Source of the DNA: Calothrix sp. NIES-2098
GTDB lineage: Bacteria > Cyanobacteriota > Cyanobacteriia > Cyanobacteriales > Nostocaceae
Assembly: GCA_002368175.1 (NCBI GenBank)
Contig: AP018172.1
Span: 5,335,001-5,399,000, forward strand
Direction of reading: 5' to 3'
Length of the DNA stretch: 64,000 nt
The notes under the pieces were generated by a model. It did no database searches. It was not told where the DNA came from and was given only the letters and a program-made list of their open reading frames with translations. Positions 50,453 through 59,858 of this stretch are shown here, in pieces. The position numbers and the translations under genes are program-made. Each line of letters opens with the position of its first letter. The stretch's first letter is position 1.

Positions 50453-51037
50453 TTATTTTTCTGCTTGTTCTACCAGGTCTTGGGGAAGCGCACCAGCACG
50501 GGGTGCATCGGCGGGTAGGTCGTGGGGTTCTAGGACACCTTTGGGTAAGTAAACTAATTCGCGTAGTGGTGTCACCATTGGGTCATTTGTTACCTTATAA
50601 GGCAAACGCCCCAATGCTACATTGTCATAGTTCAACTCATGGCGATCGTAAGTGGAAAGCTCATAATCCTCTGTCATGGATAGACAGTTGGTTGGGCAGT
50701 ATTCCACACAGTTACCGCAGAAGATACAAACTCCAAAGTCAATGCTGTAGTGATTGAGCTTTTTCTTCTTGCTGGCTTTGTCAAATTCCCAATCGACTAC
50801 AGGTAGGTTGATCGGACAAACGCGCACACATACTTCACAGGCGATACACTTATCAAACTCAAAGTGAATTCTGCCGCGAAAACGTTCGCCAGGAATTAGT
50901 TTTTCGTAAGGATACTGTACAGTAATTGGCCGCCGCCGCATATGGTCGAAGGTGACAGATAATCCTTGACCGATGTAACGTCCGGCTTGCACTGCTTCTT
51001 TGGCATAATCGCCAACTTGTTTGAGGAACTTTAGCAT
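50453..51037 (-). CDS. ndhI: NDH-1 subunit I (ferredoxin-like, 2x[4Fe-4S])
   Basis: 194 residues. Two [4Fe-4S] motifs are visible, CIACEVCVRVCP and CIFCGNCVEYCP, as in NuoI/TYKY. Other family segments are GLSVTFDHMRRRPITVQYPY and SYELSTYDRHELNYDN-like ELSTYDRHELNYDN. It carries electrons between ferredoxin and quinone in the connecting arm of NDH-1. ATG at 51037. Second gene of the ndhA-I-G-E cluster. Confidence 0.97.
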   Translation of the reverse strand: MLKFLKQVGDYAKEAVQAGRYIGQGLSVTFDHMRRRPITVQYPYEKLIPGERFRGRIHFEFDKCIACEVCVRVCPINLPVVDWEFDKASKKKKLNHYSIDFGVCIFCGNCVEYCPTNCLSMTEDYELSTYDRHELNYDNVALGRLPYKVTNDPMVTPLRELVYLPKGVLEPHDLPADAPRAGALPQDLVEQAEK

Positions 51038-51081
51038 CGTGTTTTACTCTCTCTTGTGTCAGTTGTCATTGGTCATTCTTA

Positions 51082-51119
51082 CAAAGTTCTGATCGGAGGA
51101 AACCTCCGCTCAGACTTTG
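51082..51119. repeat. Dispersed palindrome in the ndhA-ndhI spacer
   Basis: A near-complete hairpin with three stacked stems: CAAAGT/ACTTTG outside, TGA/TCA in the middle, CGGAGG-AAA-CCTCCG inside. STRR-like TTGTCATTGG and CATTTGTGA heptamers flank it on both sides. It looks like a dispersed palindromic element, inserted where it does not interrupt coding. Confidence 0.8.
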
Positions 51120-51169
51120 CGCTTTTTCATTGGTCATTTGTGAAATAACTCATGACTCATGACTTGTGA

Positions 51170-52288
51170 CTAACCACCGAAGGCTACGGGAAAAGCTAGT
51201 TTCAGGGCTGCGGTTAATAGAAGATTAACCAAACCAACTGGTAGCAAGAACTTCCATCCTAAATCTAACAATTGGTCAATCCGTACCCGTGGTACTGTCC
51301 AGCGCAACAGGATGGCGACAAATACTAGCAAGTAGGCTTTGAATACGGTCATAATAATACCCAAAGAAGCAGTTACTACTTGCAAGACGGGATTTGCTTC
51401 ACTGACTCCCAACCAATTAGCGATCGCCGTAATCGGAATCGGAAAATCCCAACCGCCTAGGTATAAAATAGCAACCAGTAAGCTAGAAAGTATCAAGTTA
51501 ACGTAGGAACCGAGGTAGAATAAACCGAATTTCATCCCGGCATACTCGGTTTGATAACCTGCTACTAGTTCTTCTTCTGCTTCGGGTAAGTCAAAAGGCA
51601 AGCGTTCGCATTCGGCAAGGGCTGCTATCCAAAAAATCAGAAATCCCACAGGTTGCCGCCAAATGTTCCAACCTAAGATCCCGTAGCCCGATTGCTGGTT
51701 GACAATATCAACGGTGCTAAGGCTATTAGACATCATCGCGATCGCTAGCACGCTCAAAGCCAGAGGAATTTCATAGCTAATTGACTGCGCTGCTGCCCGC
51801 AATCCCCCTAAGAGTGAGTATTTGTTATTGGATGCATAACCAGCCATCAACAAGCCAATTGGCTGAATGCTAGATAGGGCAATCCACAAAAAGACTCCCA
51901 TTCCGACATTTGTAATGACAATATTCTGTCCAAAGGGAACAATCAGAAAAGACAGAAACACTGGAATTACAACAATAATGGGGCCAAGAGTAAACAGCCA
52001 AGGGTCGGACTTGGCTGGTACTATATCTTCCTTAAATACAAGCTTTAGACCATCTGCGACCGGCACTAACAACCCAAAAGGACCCATGTATTCTGGGCCA
52101 ATCCGCTGCTGGGCTGCGGCGGAAATTTTTCGCTCAAGCCAAGTGGCAACTAGTACCCCCACTGTTGCTCCAATGAGCATCAGTATCATGGGCAGAGGCA
52201 TCCAAATAGCTTTGGCTGCATCTGGTGGTAGTCCTAAATCCGTGAGGGATTTAATAAAAGTTCCTTGGAGGTCAATTCCTGAGTTCAT
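51170..52288 (-). CDS. ndhA: NDH-1 subunit A (NuoH homologue)
   Basis: 372 residues with eight helices. The NuoH quinone-site signatures are present: TWLERKISAAAQQRIGPEYM, GPFGLLVPVADGLKLVFKED and AALAECERLPFDLPEAEEEL (quinone and proton path glutamates). It anchors the quinone-binding cavity of NDH-1. First gene of the ndhA-I-G-E(-nadK) transcript. ATG at 52288 (MNSGIDLQG). Confidence 0.97.
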   Translation of the reverse strand: MNSGIDLQGTFIKSLTDLGLPPDAAKAIWMPLPMILMLIGATVGVLVATWLERKISAAAQQRIGPEYMGPFGLLVPVADGLKLVFKEDIVPAKSDPWLFTLGPIIVVIPVFLSFLIVPFGQNIVITNVGMGVFLWIALSSIQPIGLLMAGYASNNKYSLLGGLRAAAQSISYEIPLALSVLAIAMMSNSLSTVDIVNQQSGYGILGWNIWRQPVGFLIFWIAALAECERLPFDLPEAEEELVAGYQTEYAGMKFGLFYLGSYVNLILSSLLVAILYLGGWDFPIPITAIANWLGVSEANPVLQVVTASLGIIMTVFKAYLLVFVAILLRWTVPRVRIDQLLDLGWKFLLPVGLVNLLLTAALKLAFPVAFGG

Positions 52289-52749
52289 GTTTCCGCTCTT
52301 TAAGTCATCGAGTCATGGTGAGTTACAACTATTAGTAAAGTTAATACTTGTAAGTTCACCCTTTAATATCTCTACCGCTAAGACGCCTAATTGAATATTG
52401 ATTGCTAATTCCATGCCTAGTATATCGTTGGATGGTTTTAGCCCCTCTACAGAAATTAGAAGTTCTACTTATGGAAAGGATTGAGATTTACGCATCAAAA
52501 CCCTTGTTTGCTTTCAGAGCTAGCATTAAAAAGTTGAGACAGTAGAAGCTTACAGTGAGATAGGCAAAGGGCATCGATCGCTGAGAATTCTCTTCAATCG
52601 TAGTTTTACTTTTCCCTAAGATCTCTTATTCTTCCAGTCAGACAACACAAAGTATCCGCTTCCATTTTGGCAACGGTCTTCGCTTTACACAATATTTATC
52701 TTTCCCCCAAAAACTTGGGGGATGGTATAGCTGGCAGTTGGACTGACCA
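52289..52749. other. Intergenic region before ndhA with a GC-rich hairpin
   Basis: This region carries the promoter of the ndh operon. A perfect hairpin CCCCCAA-AAAC-TTGGGGG at 52704-52721 lies about 30-45 bases after the citrate synthase stop. It has no T-run downstream on the minus strand, so it may be a processing or pausing hairpin rather than a full terminator. Confidence 0.5.
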
Positions 52750-53886
52750 TTAGCGTTGGTCAATGTCAATATAGGGAACTTCGTGCCGACCGTTGTAAAT
52801 TTGAGTGGGGCGGAAGATGCGGTTTTCTTCGAGTTGTTCTTTCCAGTGTGCTAACCAGCCAGCAACACGAGCGATCGCAAAAATTGGTGTAAATAAGTCT
52901 GTGGGAATTCCCATTTTCCTATACACTAAACCGGAATAAAAGTCAACATTAGGATAAATCCCTTTGTGACCCAGTTTTTCTGCTACCACCCGTTCCATTT
53001 CTTGGGCAATTTCATAATATTTGTCGTCCCCATATTTGGAAAACAACTTTTCTGCCAATTCTTGCAAAATCGTGGCTCTGGGGTCTTTTACCTTATAAAC
53101 ACGATGCCCAAAGCCCATTATTTTAGCTTTGCGTTGCAGCAGATCTTCAACATAGGGACGTACATTGGCTACCGAACCAATTTCTTCAAGCATTTGAATT
53201 ACTTCTTCATTAGCTCCCCCATGCAGCGGGCCTCCCAAGGTTCCCACCGCACTAGCAACTACAGCATAGGGGTCTGTGAGCGTAGAAGCTGTCACCCTAG
53301 CACTAAAGGTAGAAGCATTCATTGTATGCTCGACATGAAGTATCAAGCAGACATCAAAAATTCGCGCTGCCAAAGGATCGGGTTCTTTCTCGTGCAGCAT
53401 ATACAGAAAGTTCCCGGCGTAGTCTAAGTCATCCCGCGGACGCACGGGGTCGTTACCCTTGCGCATCAACTGAAACGCCGCTACCATCGTAGGAATAGTT
53501 GCTATCAAGCGAACAACTGCATCCCGGATGTAGACGGGATTATGTAAATCCCGCCGGGAGTAAAACAAGCCTAATGCCGCGGCCGAGGCTTGTAGAGCGT
53601 CCATTGGATGACCGCTTTCTGGAAAACATTTCATCATATCCCGGATGCGATATTTAATCCGCCTGTGATGGCGAACTTCATCCTCAAATGCTTCCAGTTC
53701 TTCTTTGCTGGGCAGTTCACCCCAGATTAAAAGATAAGCAGTTTCCAAAAATGTACTCTTTGCTGCTAGTTCCTCAATCCGGATACCACGATATTCTAGT
53801 ATTCCCTTTTGCCCGTCAACATAGCTGATACTGGATTGGGCAGCAGGAATGCCTTCCAAACCGGGCTTGTATTCGCACACCGACAT
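52750..53886 (-). CDS. gltA: Citrate synthase
   Basis: 378-residue type I citrate synthase that condenses oxaloacetate and acetyl-CoA. Visible: EYRGIRIEELA, the first catalytic histidine region LILHVEHTMNASTFSAR, the second in GGPLHGGANEEVIQMLEE, GFGHRVYKVKDPRA and the aspartate in NVDFYSGLVYRKM. It is the entry enzyme of the TCA cycle, completed in this genome by the decarboxylase/SSADH pair at 8-11 kb. ATG at 53886. Monocistronic. Confidence 0.97.
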   Translation of the reverse strand: MSVCEYKPGLEGIPAAQSSISYVDGQKGILEYRGIRIEELAAKSTFLETAYLLIWGELPSKEELEAFEDEVRHHRRIKYRIRDMMKCFPESGHPMDALQASAAALGLFYSRRDLHNPVYIRDAVVRLIATIPTMVAAFQLMRKGNDPVRPRDDLDYAGNFLYMLHEKEPDPLAARIFDVCLILHVEHTMNASTFSARVTASTLTDPYAVVASAVGTLGGPLHGGANEEVIQMLEEIGSVANVRPYVEDLLQRKAKIMGFGHRVYKVKDPRATILQELAEKLFSKYGDDKYYEIAQEMERVVAEKLGHKGIYPNVDFYSGLVYRKMGIPTDLFTPIFAIARVAGWLAHWKEQLEENRIFRPTQIYNGRHEVPYIDIDQR

Positions 53887-53998
53887 GGCAACACCATCTG
53901 CTTTGTGAAAGATTTGCTCAGGCTAACTTACCAGAAATCGTTATTGCAATAACAGTGACAGTTATAACCTAAGTTCTTTCATAACTGTTAAAAAACCG

Positions 53999-54493
53999 TT
54001 ATAGCAAGTACTTGGGTGGTGTCAACCAATACATCTGACTACGACCCAGAGGCGAGCCTATTTCTGGTAGTTTTATCCCGATCATACCTGCTTTTTTCAA
54101 GACTAAGCTTGCTTTGACTTCTCCCCAAAGAAGAATTTCTGCCCATTGGCTCAAATCAGGTTCGTGTCCCACCAAAGCAATTTGAGTATTTTGGGCATAA
54201 TTTCTCGGTTTTAACCAGTTTTCCCACCAAATCTGAATATTACCACCAGGAGCAAGGTAGTGGCATTCCTCCATCTGAGAACTTAGTCCAGCTGCCGTGA
54301 GGATTTCTGCTGTTTGGCGTGCCCTAGCTAAGGGACTTGTAGCTATCAAATCAAAGTGTAAATCTAGCTGGAATAGTCGATGAGCAACTTTCTTAGTTTT
54401 TTGTCTTCCTTCCTTGGTGAGAGAACGCTCCTCTTCTTTAATCTCAGCAGACCTCTCTTGGGCTATACCATGTCGAAATAAATACAGTTCCAC
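53999..54493 (-). CDS. sixA: Phosphohistidine phosphatase SixA
   Basis: 164 residues of the histidine phosphatase superfamily. The RHG motif is in LYLFRHGIAQE, the second arginine in SPLARARQTAEIL and the second catalytic histidine in ALVGHEPDLSQWAE. SixA removes phosphate from histidine residues of phosphorelay or phosphotransferase proteins. The start is GTG at 54493 (MELYLFRHG). It lies downstream of the DHH phosphoesterase on the same strand, separated by repeat DNA. Confidence 0.92.
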   Translation of the reverse strand: MELYLFRHGIAQERSAEIKEEERSLTKEGRQKTKKVAHRLFQLDLHFDLIATSPLARARQTAEILTAAGLSSQMEECHYLAPGGNIQIWWENWLKPRNYAQNTQIALVGHEPDLSQWAEILLWGEVKASLVLKKAGMIGIKLPEIGSPLGRSQMYWLTPPKYLL

Positions 54494-54517
54494 AATTTTG
54501 TCCTCGATCCTTTATCC

Positions 54518-54566
54518 TTTGTCATTTGTCTTTGGTAAAAACGACAAATGACAAAAGACAAATGAC
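54518..54566. repeat. Inverted heptamer tract
   Basis: TTTGTCATTTGTCTTTGG is followed by ACGACAAATGACAAAAGACA, so the STRR-like heptamers are arranged head to head and can form a long hairpin. It sits between sixA and the DHH gene, just after the latter's stop. Confidence 0.8.
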
Positions 54567-55852
54567 TACTCTGACTGAATTGGGTTGTCTTTAGGATTAA
54601 CTAACTTCAGCAGCTTTTGCTTGATTTGAGTATCGAATACTTCCCATTTCATTTTTGCATAGGCAGAGTTTTCGTTACCGCCCGATAAGAAACCCATTGG
54701 AATTTCAAAGCCGCCTGCACCTGTCCTACCTCCACCAAAAAAGCGCCCATTACTATCTTGGCCAAAGGCTTCCTTGATAAATTCATCAGGATCGAGGGTG
54801 AGTTTAGTAGTTCGTAGCGAGCCGATAACTACTTCTAGTTCGTCATCTTCATCGTGAACGATACCGTAAACTACGGCAGTGTGAACGTTTTCTTCGGTCA
54901 CTAAGAAATCTGCTGCTTGGGGGATGGCATCGCGGTCATCATAGCGGATGTAACCAACACCAGCAATGGAAAAGTTATTTTGAACAATGCGGTTTTTGAG
55001 CGCACGCTCAATCACATCCATTACTCGCTTAGAACGATTTGCCTGTAGAATTGCGTTCAGCAGCTGGGCATCATAAAATCGGCTGAGATAGGCAGCAGCC
55101 ATAAAATCTTCTTCTTGTGCTTGCATCAGCCTATTTGTATCCGATCGCAAGCCATGCATCAAGGCAGTAGCACATTTAACGTGCTGGTTGATGCTGCTAT
55201 CTAAGGTCAGCAATCCTGCCTGAAGATATTGAGTAAAAATTGTTGCTGTTGCTCGCACATAAGGACGAAGATCGGCGAATTCTGGCTTCAGATCTGCCTG
55301 TGTACTGTGATGATCGATGACTGCAACTAGGGGAATACCTGCTTGTTGTACCGTTGACAACAGCTGACTTGTGGTTCCCTGGTTATCAATTAATACGAAA
55401 CCTTGGTAAGATGACAAATCTTTACCTTTTAGGGTTTGCAGCGTCCAGCGCTGGGCAGGTAAATTAGTGAGCTTGACTAGGGCAATATTCTCCTGGTGGC
55501 TCAAGGTTCCAGCATAAATAATTTCACATTTGATATCGTATTGCTGGGCAATTAACTGGTACGTCCAAGCACAAGAAAGGGCATCAGGGTCAGGAAAATC
55601 TTGCAGAATTATTAGCTGACGTTCGTGTCGGTGTGCTAAAAGGGTCTTTTGCAGCTCTTCTGACTTCTGAGACACCAAGGAATTACCACGCTGAACTAGA
55701 TAGACACCTCCTTCACTGGTTGATGGCGGTACGGAGGTTTTGCTAACTGGGACTTCAACGACAGGAACTGCGTCTATTTCAGCATCCTCTTGGTTCGGCT
55801 CTGTGGTCAATGACAAACTCTCAAACTGCATCAAAGAAGAATTCAATTGCAT
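54566..55852 (-). CDS. DHH-family phosphoesterase (NrnA/GdpP-like)
   Basis: 428 residues. After a 75-residue variable N-terminus, the DHH domain shows ILQDFPDPDALSCAWTYQLI, VLIDNQGTTSQLL and the DHH motif AVIDHHSTQADL. The C-terminal DHHA1 domain has GRFFGGGRTGAGGFEIPMGF. Manganese-dependent members cleave short oligonucleotides, pAp or cyclic dinucleotides, so the role is probably recycling nanoRNA/pAp or c-di-AMP. No GdpP-type PAS/GGDEF module is attached. The ATG at 55852 is followed by a second at residue 8; either may be used. A 30S or sulfur-assimilation role cannot be told apart. Confidence 0.9.
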   Translation of the reverse strand: MQLNSSLMQFESLSLTTEPNQEDAEIDAVPVVEVPVSKTSVPPSTSEGGVYLVQRGNSLVSQKSEELQKTLLAHRHERQLIILQDFPDPDALSCAWTYQLIAQQYDIKCEIIYAGTLSHQENIALVKLTNLPAQRWTLQTLKGKDLSSYQGFVLIDNQGTTSQLLSTVQQAGIPLVAVIDHHSTQADLKPEFADLRPYVRATATIFTQYLQAGLLTLDSSINQHVKCATALMHGLRSDTNRLMQAQEEDFMAAAYLSRFYDAQLLNAILQANRSKRVMDVIERALKNRIVQNNFSIAGVGYIRYDDRDAIPQAADFLVTEENVHTAVVYGIVHDEDDELEVVIGSLRTTKLTLDPDEFIKEAFGQDSNGRFFGGGRTGAGGFEIPMGFLSGGNENSAYAKMKWEVFDTQIKQKLLKLVNPKDNPIQSE

Positions 55853-56698
55853 ATGGAATGTTTGTGTAAGCGAGAGGCTCCATTCATTAGTTAAGAAATA
55901 TTACAATCAGTCTTTCACTGATTTCGCCACATATTACGATCTTCGCAAAAATAGAGCAGCGTGGCACTATATATCTCGGTCTATTTTTTAGCAGTGAAAA
56001 TAATTAGCATTTAGCAGATTCCACTAGCTTATTTATATAGATTCTGGAAGATAGCATACTTAGTATTTAGCAATACATTTCAAGAAAATATAATTTTTTC
56101 ATCTTTTTTATTTTTCTTTTTTACAGAAAAATAAACGTAATGTTTTTGCCGATTGCTGGGCTAATGACTAACCTTTAAAGACACACATTTTGTGGGTGTA
56201 GAGGCTAGCTTTTATGCCGCTTGCTTTACACAATTATGCTGCTAATTAGATATTTTTTTGCGATTTTTCACGGTTTTAGACTGATGTTTTATAAGTAGGC
56301 TTTTAAATCATTTTTCAGAGGTAATCATTAACTAGGAACGGATGACGGGTCATAATCCGATCCTAGTGAGGAATGCGCAATTAACAATTATTTTTATTGT
56401 TAACGAAAATTGCCCTTTTATGACCTACCTTAATAATTATGCAAATCTAGCTCGTAAACTTGAATTTTTACTGTGGTAAATGGTATTATCAAAAACCGAC
56501 AATTTCTTATTCTACTAGCTAATGCGCTGACAAGCTGTAGAAATGCAAATTTCAAAGCACAACAAGCTACTGTGATGAACCAGGTTCATCAAGTTTGCAG
56601 TTGCTTTTACCACCTAAGATAATTTCCCGGACAGTGTCAAACAGGAACATCCTTTAGGTGATGTCAGTTGTAGGCTCTAATGATTGAGATAAGTAGTG
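55853..56698. other. 846-base intergenic region with a structured element
   Basis: The longest gene-free stretch in the window. No open frame is convincing. It contains a nested hairpin at 56332-56366 and AT-rich flanks. It lies upstream of the DHH gene and downstream of the HNH gene, both minus strand, so it may be a long DHH leader or encode a small RNA. Confidence 0.5.
56332..56366. ncRNA. Candidate structured RNA element
   Basis: Three stacked stems fold in order: CTAGGA/TCCTAG (56332-56337 with 56361-56366), GGA/TCC inside, and TGA-CGGG-TCA at the tip, separated by small internal loops. It is much more structured than its AT-rich surroundings. I do not recognise it as a known RNA family, and no promoter or T-run is clear. 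Confidence 0.3.
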
Positions 56699-57196
56699 TC
56701 AAAGTCCTATTACATACTTTTGCCACTCTTGGTGTAATCCACTCTTCAGGTGTTTACTAACCTCAAAATAAAGGCTGCTGTAAGGTTGGCGGGGGGGATG
56801 ACGTAATAGCATATGGGCTTCGTGGGGTGTGCGACTGCCTTTCTTGACATTGCAACGCACACAAGCAGTGACAATGTTTTCCCAGCTATCTCCGCCGCCA
56901 CGCGATCGCGGGATTACATGATCTAGCGTTAACTCATCCCCGGTGTAACCGCAATATTGACAAGTATGACTGTCGCGGTGCAAGATATTTCGGCGTGTCA
57001 GAGGAATTTCTTTATAGGGAACGCGCACATAGTGACGCAACCGGATTACAGTTGGCAATGGAAAATCCGAGTACAGGAATTTACCGTTGTGTTCAACGCG
57101 TTCTGCCTTGCCTTTTATCAACAAAACCGCAGCGCGACGCCAGCTCGTGATATTGAGCGGTTCGTAAGAGGCGTTTAGGACTAAAACCTTCCCCAT
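56699..57196 (-). CDS. HNH endonuclease family protein
   Basis: 165 residues. The N-terminus VLVLNASYEPLNITSWRRAA precedes the HNH domain: zinc-binding CQYCG pair (HTCQYCGYTGDELTLDHVIP), the HNH histidine in LDHVIPRSRGGG, NIVTACVRCNVKKG with the second Cys pair. Stand-alone HNH proteins of exactly this kind are widespread and conserved in cyanobacteria, with housekeeping rather than mobile-element context; the biological role is unknown. ATG at 57196. Confidence 0.92.
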   Translation of the reverse strand: MGKVLVLNASYEPLNITSWRRAAVLLIKGKAERVEHNGKFLYSDFPLPTVIRLRHYVRVPYKEIPLTRRNILHRDSHTCQYCGYTGDELTLDHVIPRSRGGGDSWENIVTACVRCNVKKGSRTPHEAHMLLRHPPRQPYSSLYFEVSKHLKSGLHQEWQKYVIGL

Positions 57197-57649
57197 TGGT
57201 AAGCGCTCAAGGTATTAGTTTTACATATATTAACACAAATATACTCTAGCTGAGAGATGAGAATAAATTATACTTCCGCCATAATTCTCAAAATAGTTGC
57301 TCAGTGTTAGATAAATATATTACATAACAACTACAGAGGAAAGTTCGCTTCAAAGCTTAATTTTTAAGGCTATTGAGGATATTTTCCTTTAGGCTTGCTA
57401 AGGTTCGGTTGTTAAAATCACTGAAACTTCATAGCTAATCATGGAGTTGCAAGTCCTCTAAGACAAAACTCGTTGAGCAAAAAACTTTAAGGAACATTGC
57501 CTTAGATCAAGCACAAATCATCTATGTAGCGTCTTGTGAAAATTTCATAATCAAATGTAAACTTCCAGATTAATCTGATTCATTTTCAGAGGAAGGGAAT
57601 AGATAAATCATCAGGGAATTCAGTAGTGGTGTGATAGGAGTGAGTGAAA
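57197..57649. other. Divergent region upstream of alr
   Basis: 453 AT-rich bases between the HNH gene (minus) and alanine racemase (plus). Apart from the AGGAG ribosome binding site of alr, I found no recognisable element. Confidence 0.5.
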
Positions 57650-58837
57650 ATGTTAAGTAGCAAGCAAACGCCTGGTGTAGCTTATGACCAAGAATGCGAT
57701 ACGTATGCCTGGTTCTCTCAACGTGCTTGGGTAGAGATTGATTTAGCCGCTTTGTCCCATAATGTAAGGCAATTAGTTGGGTTGTTATCGCCATGTACCC
57801 AACTCATGGCAGTAGTGAAAGCTGATGCCTATGGACATGGAGCTGTAACAGTGGCTCAAACAGCATTAGAATCAGGAGCTAGTTGGTTAGGAGTCGCAAC
57901 AGTTCCCGAAGGCATTCAACTGCGAGAAGGCGGAATCAAAGCACCAATCTTAATTTTAGGAGCAACCCACACACCAGAACAAATTCACGCGATCGCTCAC
58001 TGGAAACTACAGCCCACACTATGCAGCCCCAAACAAGCTTTAGTGTTTTCAGATACTCTAGAAGCCATGAATTACGGTTCTCCCTTACCTGTACATATTA
58101 AATTAGATACAGGTATGTCTAGGTTAGGAACTAACTGGCAACAAGCCGGGGAATTTGTGCAGTTAGTGCAACGCTTACCTCGTCTGGCGATTGCTAGCAT
58201 TTATTCCCACTTGGCAACAGCAGATAGTCCTGATACCAAGATCATGAAACAACAGCATAGACGATTTGAGGAAGCGATCGCTCAAATCAAAGCTATGGGT
58301 GTAGAACCACCTTGCTTGCACTTAGCAAATTCAGCCGCTACTCTTGCAGATTCAGCTTTGCACTACAATATTGTCCGCGTGGGTTTAGCAGTGTACGGAC
58401 TCTATCCATCTCCTCATTTAAAAAATCAAGTCAACCTCCAACCTGTTTTACAAGTTAAGGCGCGAGTTACTCAAGTTAAAACTATTGCTGCTGGAACTGG
58501 CGTCAGCTACGGACACCATTTTATTGCTGCTAGCGAACTACGCCTTGCCGTTGTGGGTATTGGTTATGCTGATGGTGTCCCGCGCAATCTCTCCAATAAA
58601 ATGCAGGTGTTAATTCGCGGTCAGCGCGTACCTCAGATTGGCACCATTACAATGGATCAGTTGATGGTGGATGTGAGTGCTATTCCCGATCTCCAAGAAG
58701 GAGAAGTAGTTACTTTACTTGGGGAACAGGGCAAAGAAAAAATTACCGTTGATGATTGGGCAGAAAAACTAAATACGATTTCTTGGGAAATTCTTTGTGG
58801 ATTTAAGCATCGTCTACCAAGAGTTGCGATCGCGTAG
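57650..58837 (+). CDS. alr: Alanine racemase
   Basis: 395-residue PLP enzyme supplying D-alanine for peptidoglycan. The PLP lysine is in MAVVKADAYGHG (K57), the catalytic tyrosine in GIGYADGVPRNLSN, and other hallmarks are KLDTGMSRLG, SHLATAD, HLANSAAT, VRVGLAVYGLYPSP and GTITMDQLMVDV. The ATG at 57650 has AGGAG nine bases upstream; a GTG two codons earlier is too close to it. A terminator follows at 58869-58897. Confidence 0.97.
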   Translation: MLSSKQTPGVAYDQECDTYAWFSQRAWVEIDLAALSHNVRQLVGLLSPCTQLMAVVKADAYGHGAVTVAQTALESGASWLGVATVPEGIQLREGGIKAPILILGATHTPEQIHAIAHWKLQPTLCSPKQALVFSDTLEAMNYGSPLPVHIKLDTGMSRLGTNWQQAGEFVQLVQRLPRLAIASIYSHLATADSPDTKIMKQQHRRFEEAIAQIKAMGVEPPCLHLANSAATLADSALHYNIVRVGLAVYGLYPSPHLKNQVNLQPVLQVKARVTQVKTIAAGTGVSYGHHFIAASELRLAVVGIGYADGVPRNLSNKMQVLIRGQRVPQIGTITMDQLMVDVSAIPDLQEGEVVTLLGEQGKEKITVDDWAEKLNTISWEILCGFKHRLPRVAIA

Positions 58838-58868
58838 CCCTAAATCCATCACAAACTCTAAAGAAAGA

Positions 58869-58897
58869 AGGTAAAAATCTGTTCTTTACCTTTTTTC
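58869..58897 (+). terminator. Rho-independent terminator of alr
   Basis: AAGGTAAA (58869-58876) and TTTACCTT (58886-58893) form an 8-bp stem with a 9-base loop, followed by TTTT and a T-rich stretch. It lies 32 bases after the alr stop. Confidence 0.85.
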
Positions 58898-58976
58898 TCG
58901 ATCTAGCAAGATTTTAAAATTTTGAGTTTTTAGCTATTTCCATAAATAAATTGTTGTGTTAGAATAGGAAACTGAT

Positions 58977-59058
58977 GCGGATGTGGCGGAATTGGCAGAC
59001 GCGCTAGATTTAGGTTCTAGTTCCGAAAGGAGTGAAGGTTCAAGTCCTTTCATCCGCA
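58977..59058 (+). tRNA. trnL: tRNA-Leu (UAG)
   Basis: Class II tRNA with a long variable arm. Acceptor arms GCGGATG / CATCCGC, anticodon stem CTAGA / TCTAG with loop TTTAGGT (anticodon TAG, reading CUN), T arm AAGG-TTCAAGT-CCTT. Discriminator A73 as in bacterial tRNA-Leu. CCA is not encoded. No intron interrupts it. Confidence 0.97.
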
Positions 59059-59858
59059 CTTTTAAGAGATAGCTGCCCCAAACTAGTTGCATATTTTAGT
59101 TAACTTGGGTTGACTGAGAATACAAGTATTTAAACTTTATTGCTGCACGGTCTGATAGTTGAGGCTTTCAGGCTGTCAGTTGTGATTTAGCTAGCTATTT
59201 CAGCCTTGAGTCGGCAAATCTATCATTCGCCAGCTGTATCTGGAGGGTGAGGAGGTTTTCAACTCAGCGAACTGGCATCAAAAATCTTACTCTACAATAG
59301 ATTTTCTTTTTCTGCTGGCAGTGTTCTTCGCTAAATTATCACTATTGTTTGGCGATCGTAATAATGACAGATTAGGTCAATTAAAAAACTAAATCTAATT
59401 ACAGCCCAGTAAAAATAAAAGTAATTTATATCACTTTTAAGTAAGTATACTTATTGTTTAATAAACAGTAAGTTGAGTTTTCGTGCTAATTTATCTCAGG
59501 GTAAATACTTAAAATATTAGGTCAATTTTATTAGCTAAACAGTATTATTACTTGCAAAATTTGAATAAAGGCTACTAAAAGGTATTTTGCTTCATCTAGT
59601 CTTTAAATTTTATTTATTAATTGTCCAGACATCTCTGATAATCTCAGTATAAGTAAGTAAATTGACAATAACTTCATAATTGATTAAGACTTTATAATCT
59701 AAAAACAAAGCTATGACTCAGTGTATCTATAAATAGAACGAATATTTTTGTATGTTATGCTACAGGGCACCAATATTTACTAGCTTGATTGGGAATGTAT
59801 AACAGCGTCTGTACAAGTTTAACTTACACGTATTGAATTTAGCTGAAGTAAAAGCAAA
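59059..59858. other. 800-base region upstream of the chemosensory operon
   Basis: AT-rich, no convincing gene. It must contain the promoter of the operon starting at 59859. I found no palindrome or T-run that can be assigned with confidence. Confidence 0.5.
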
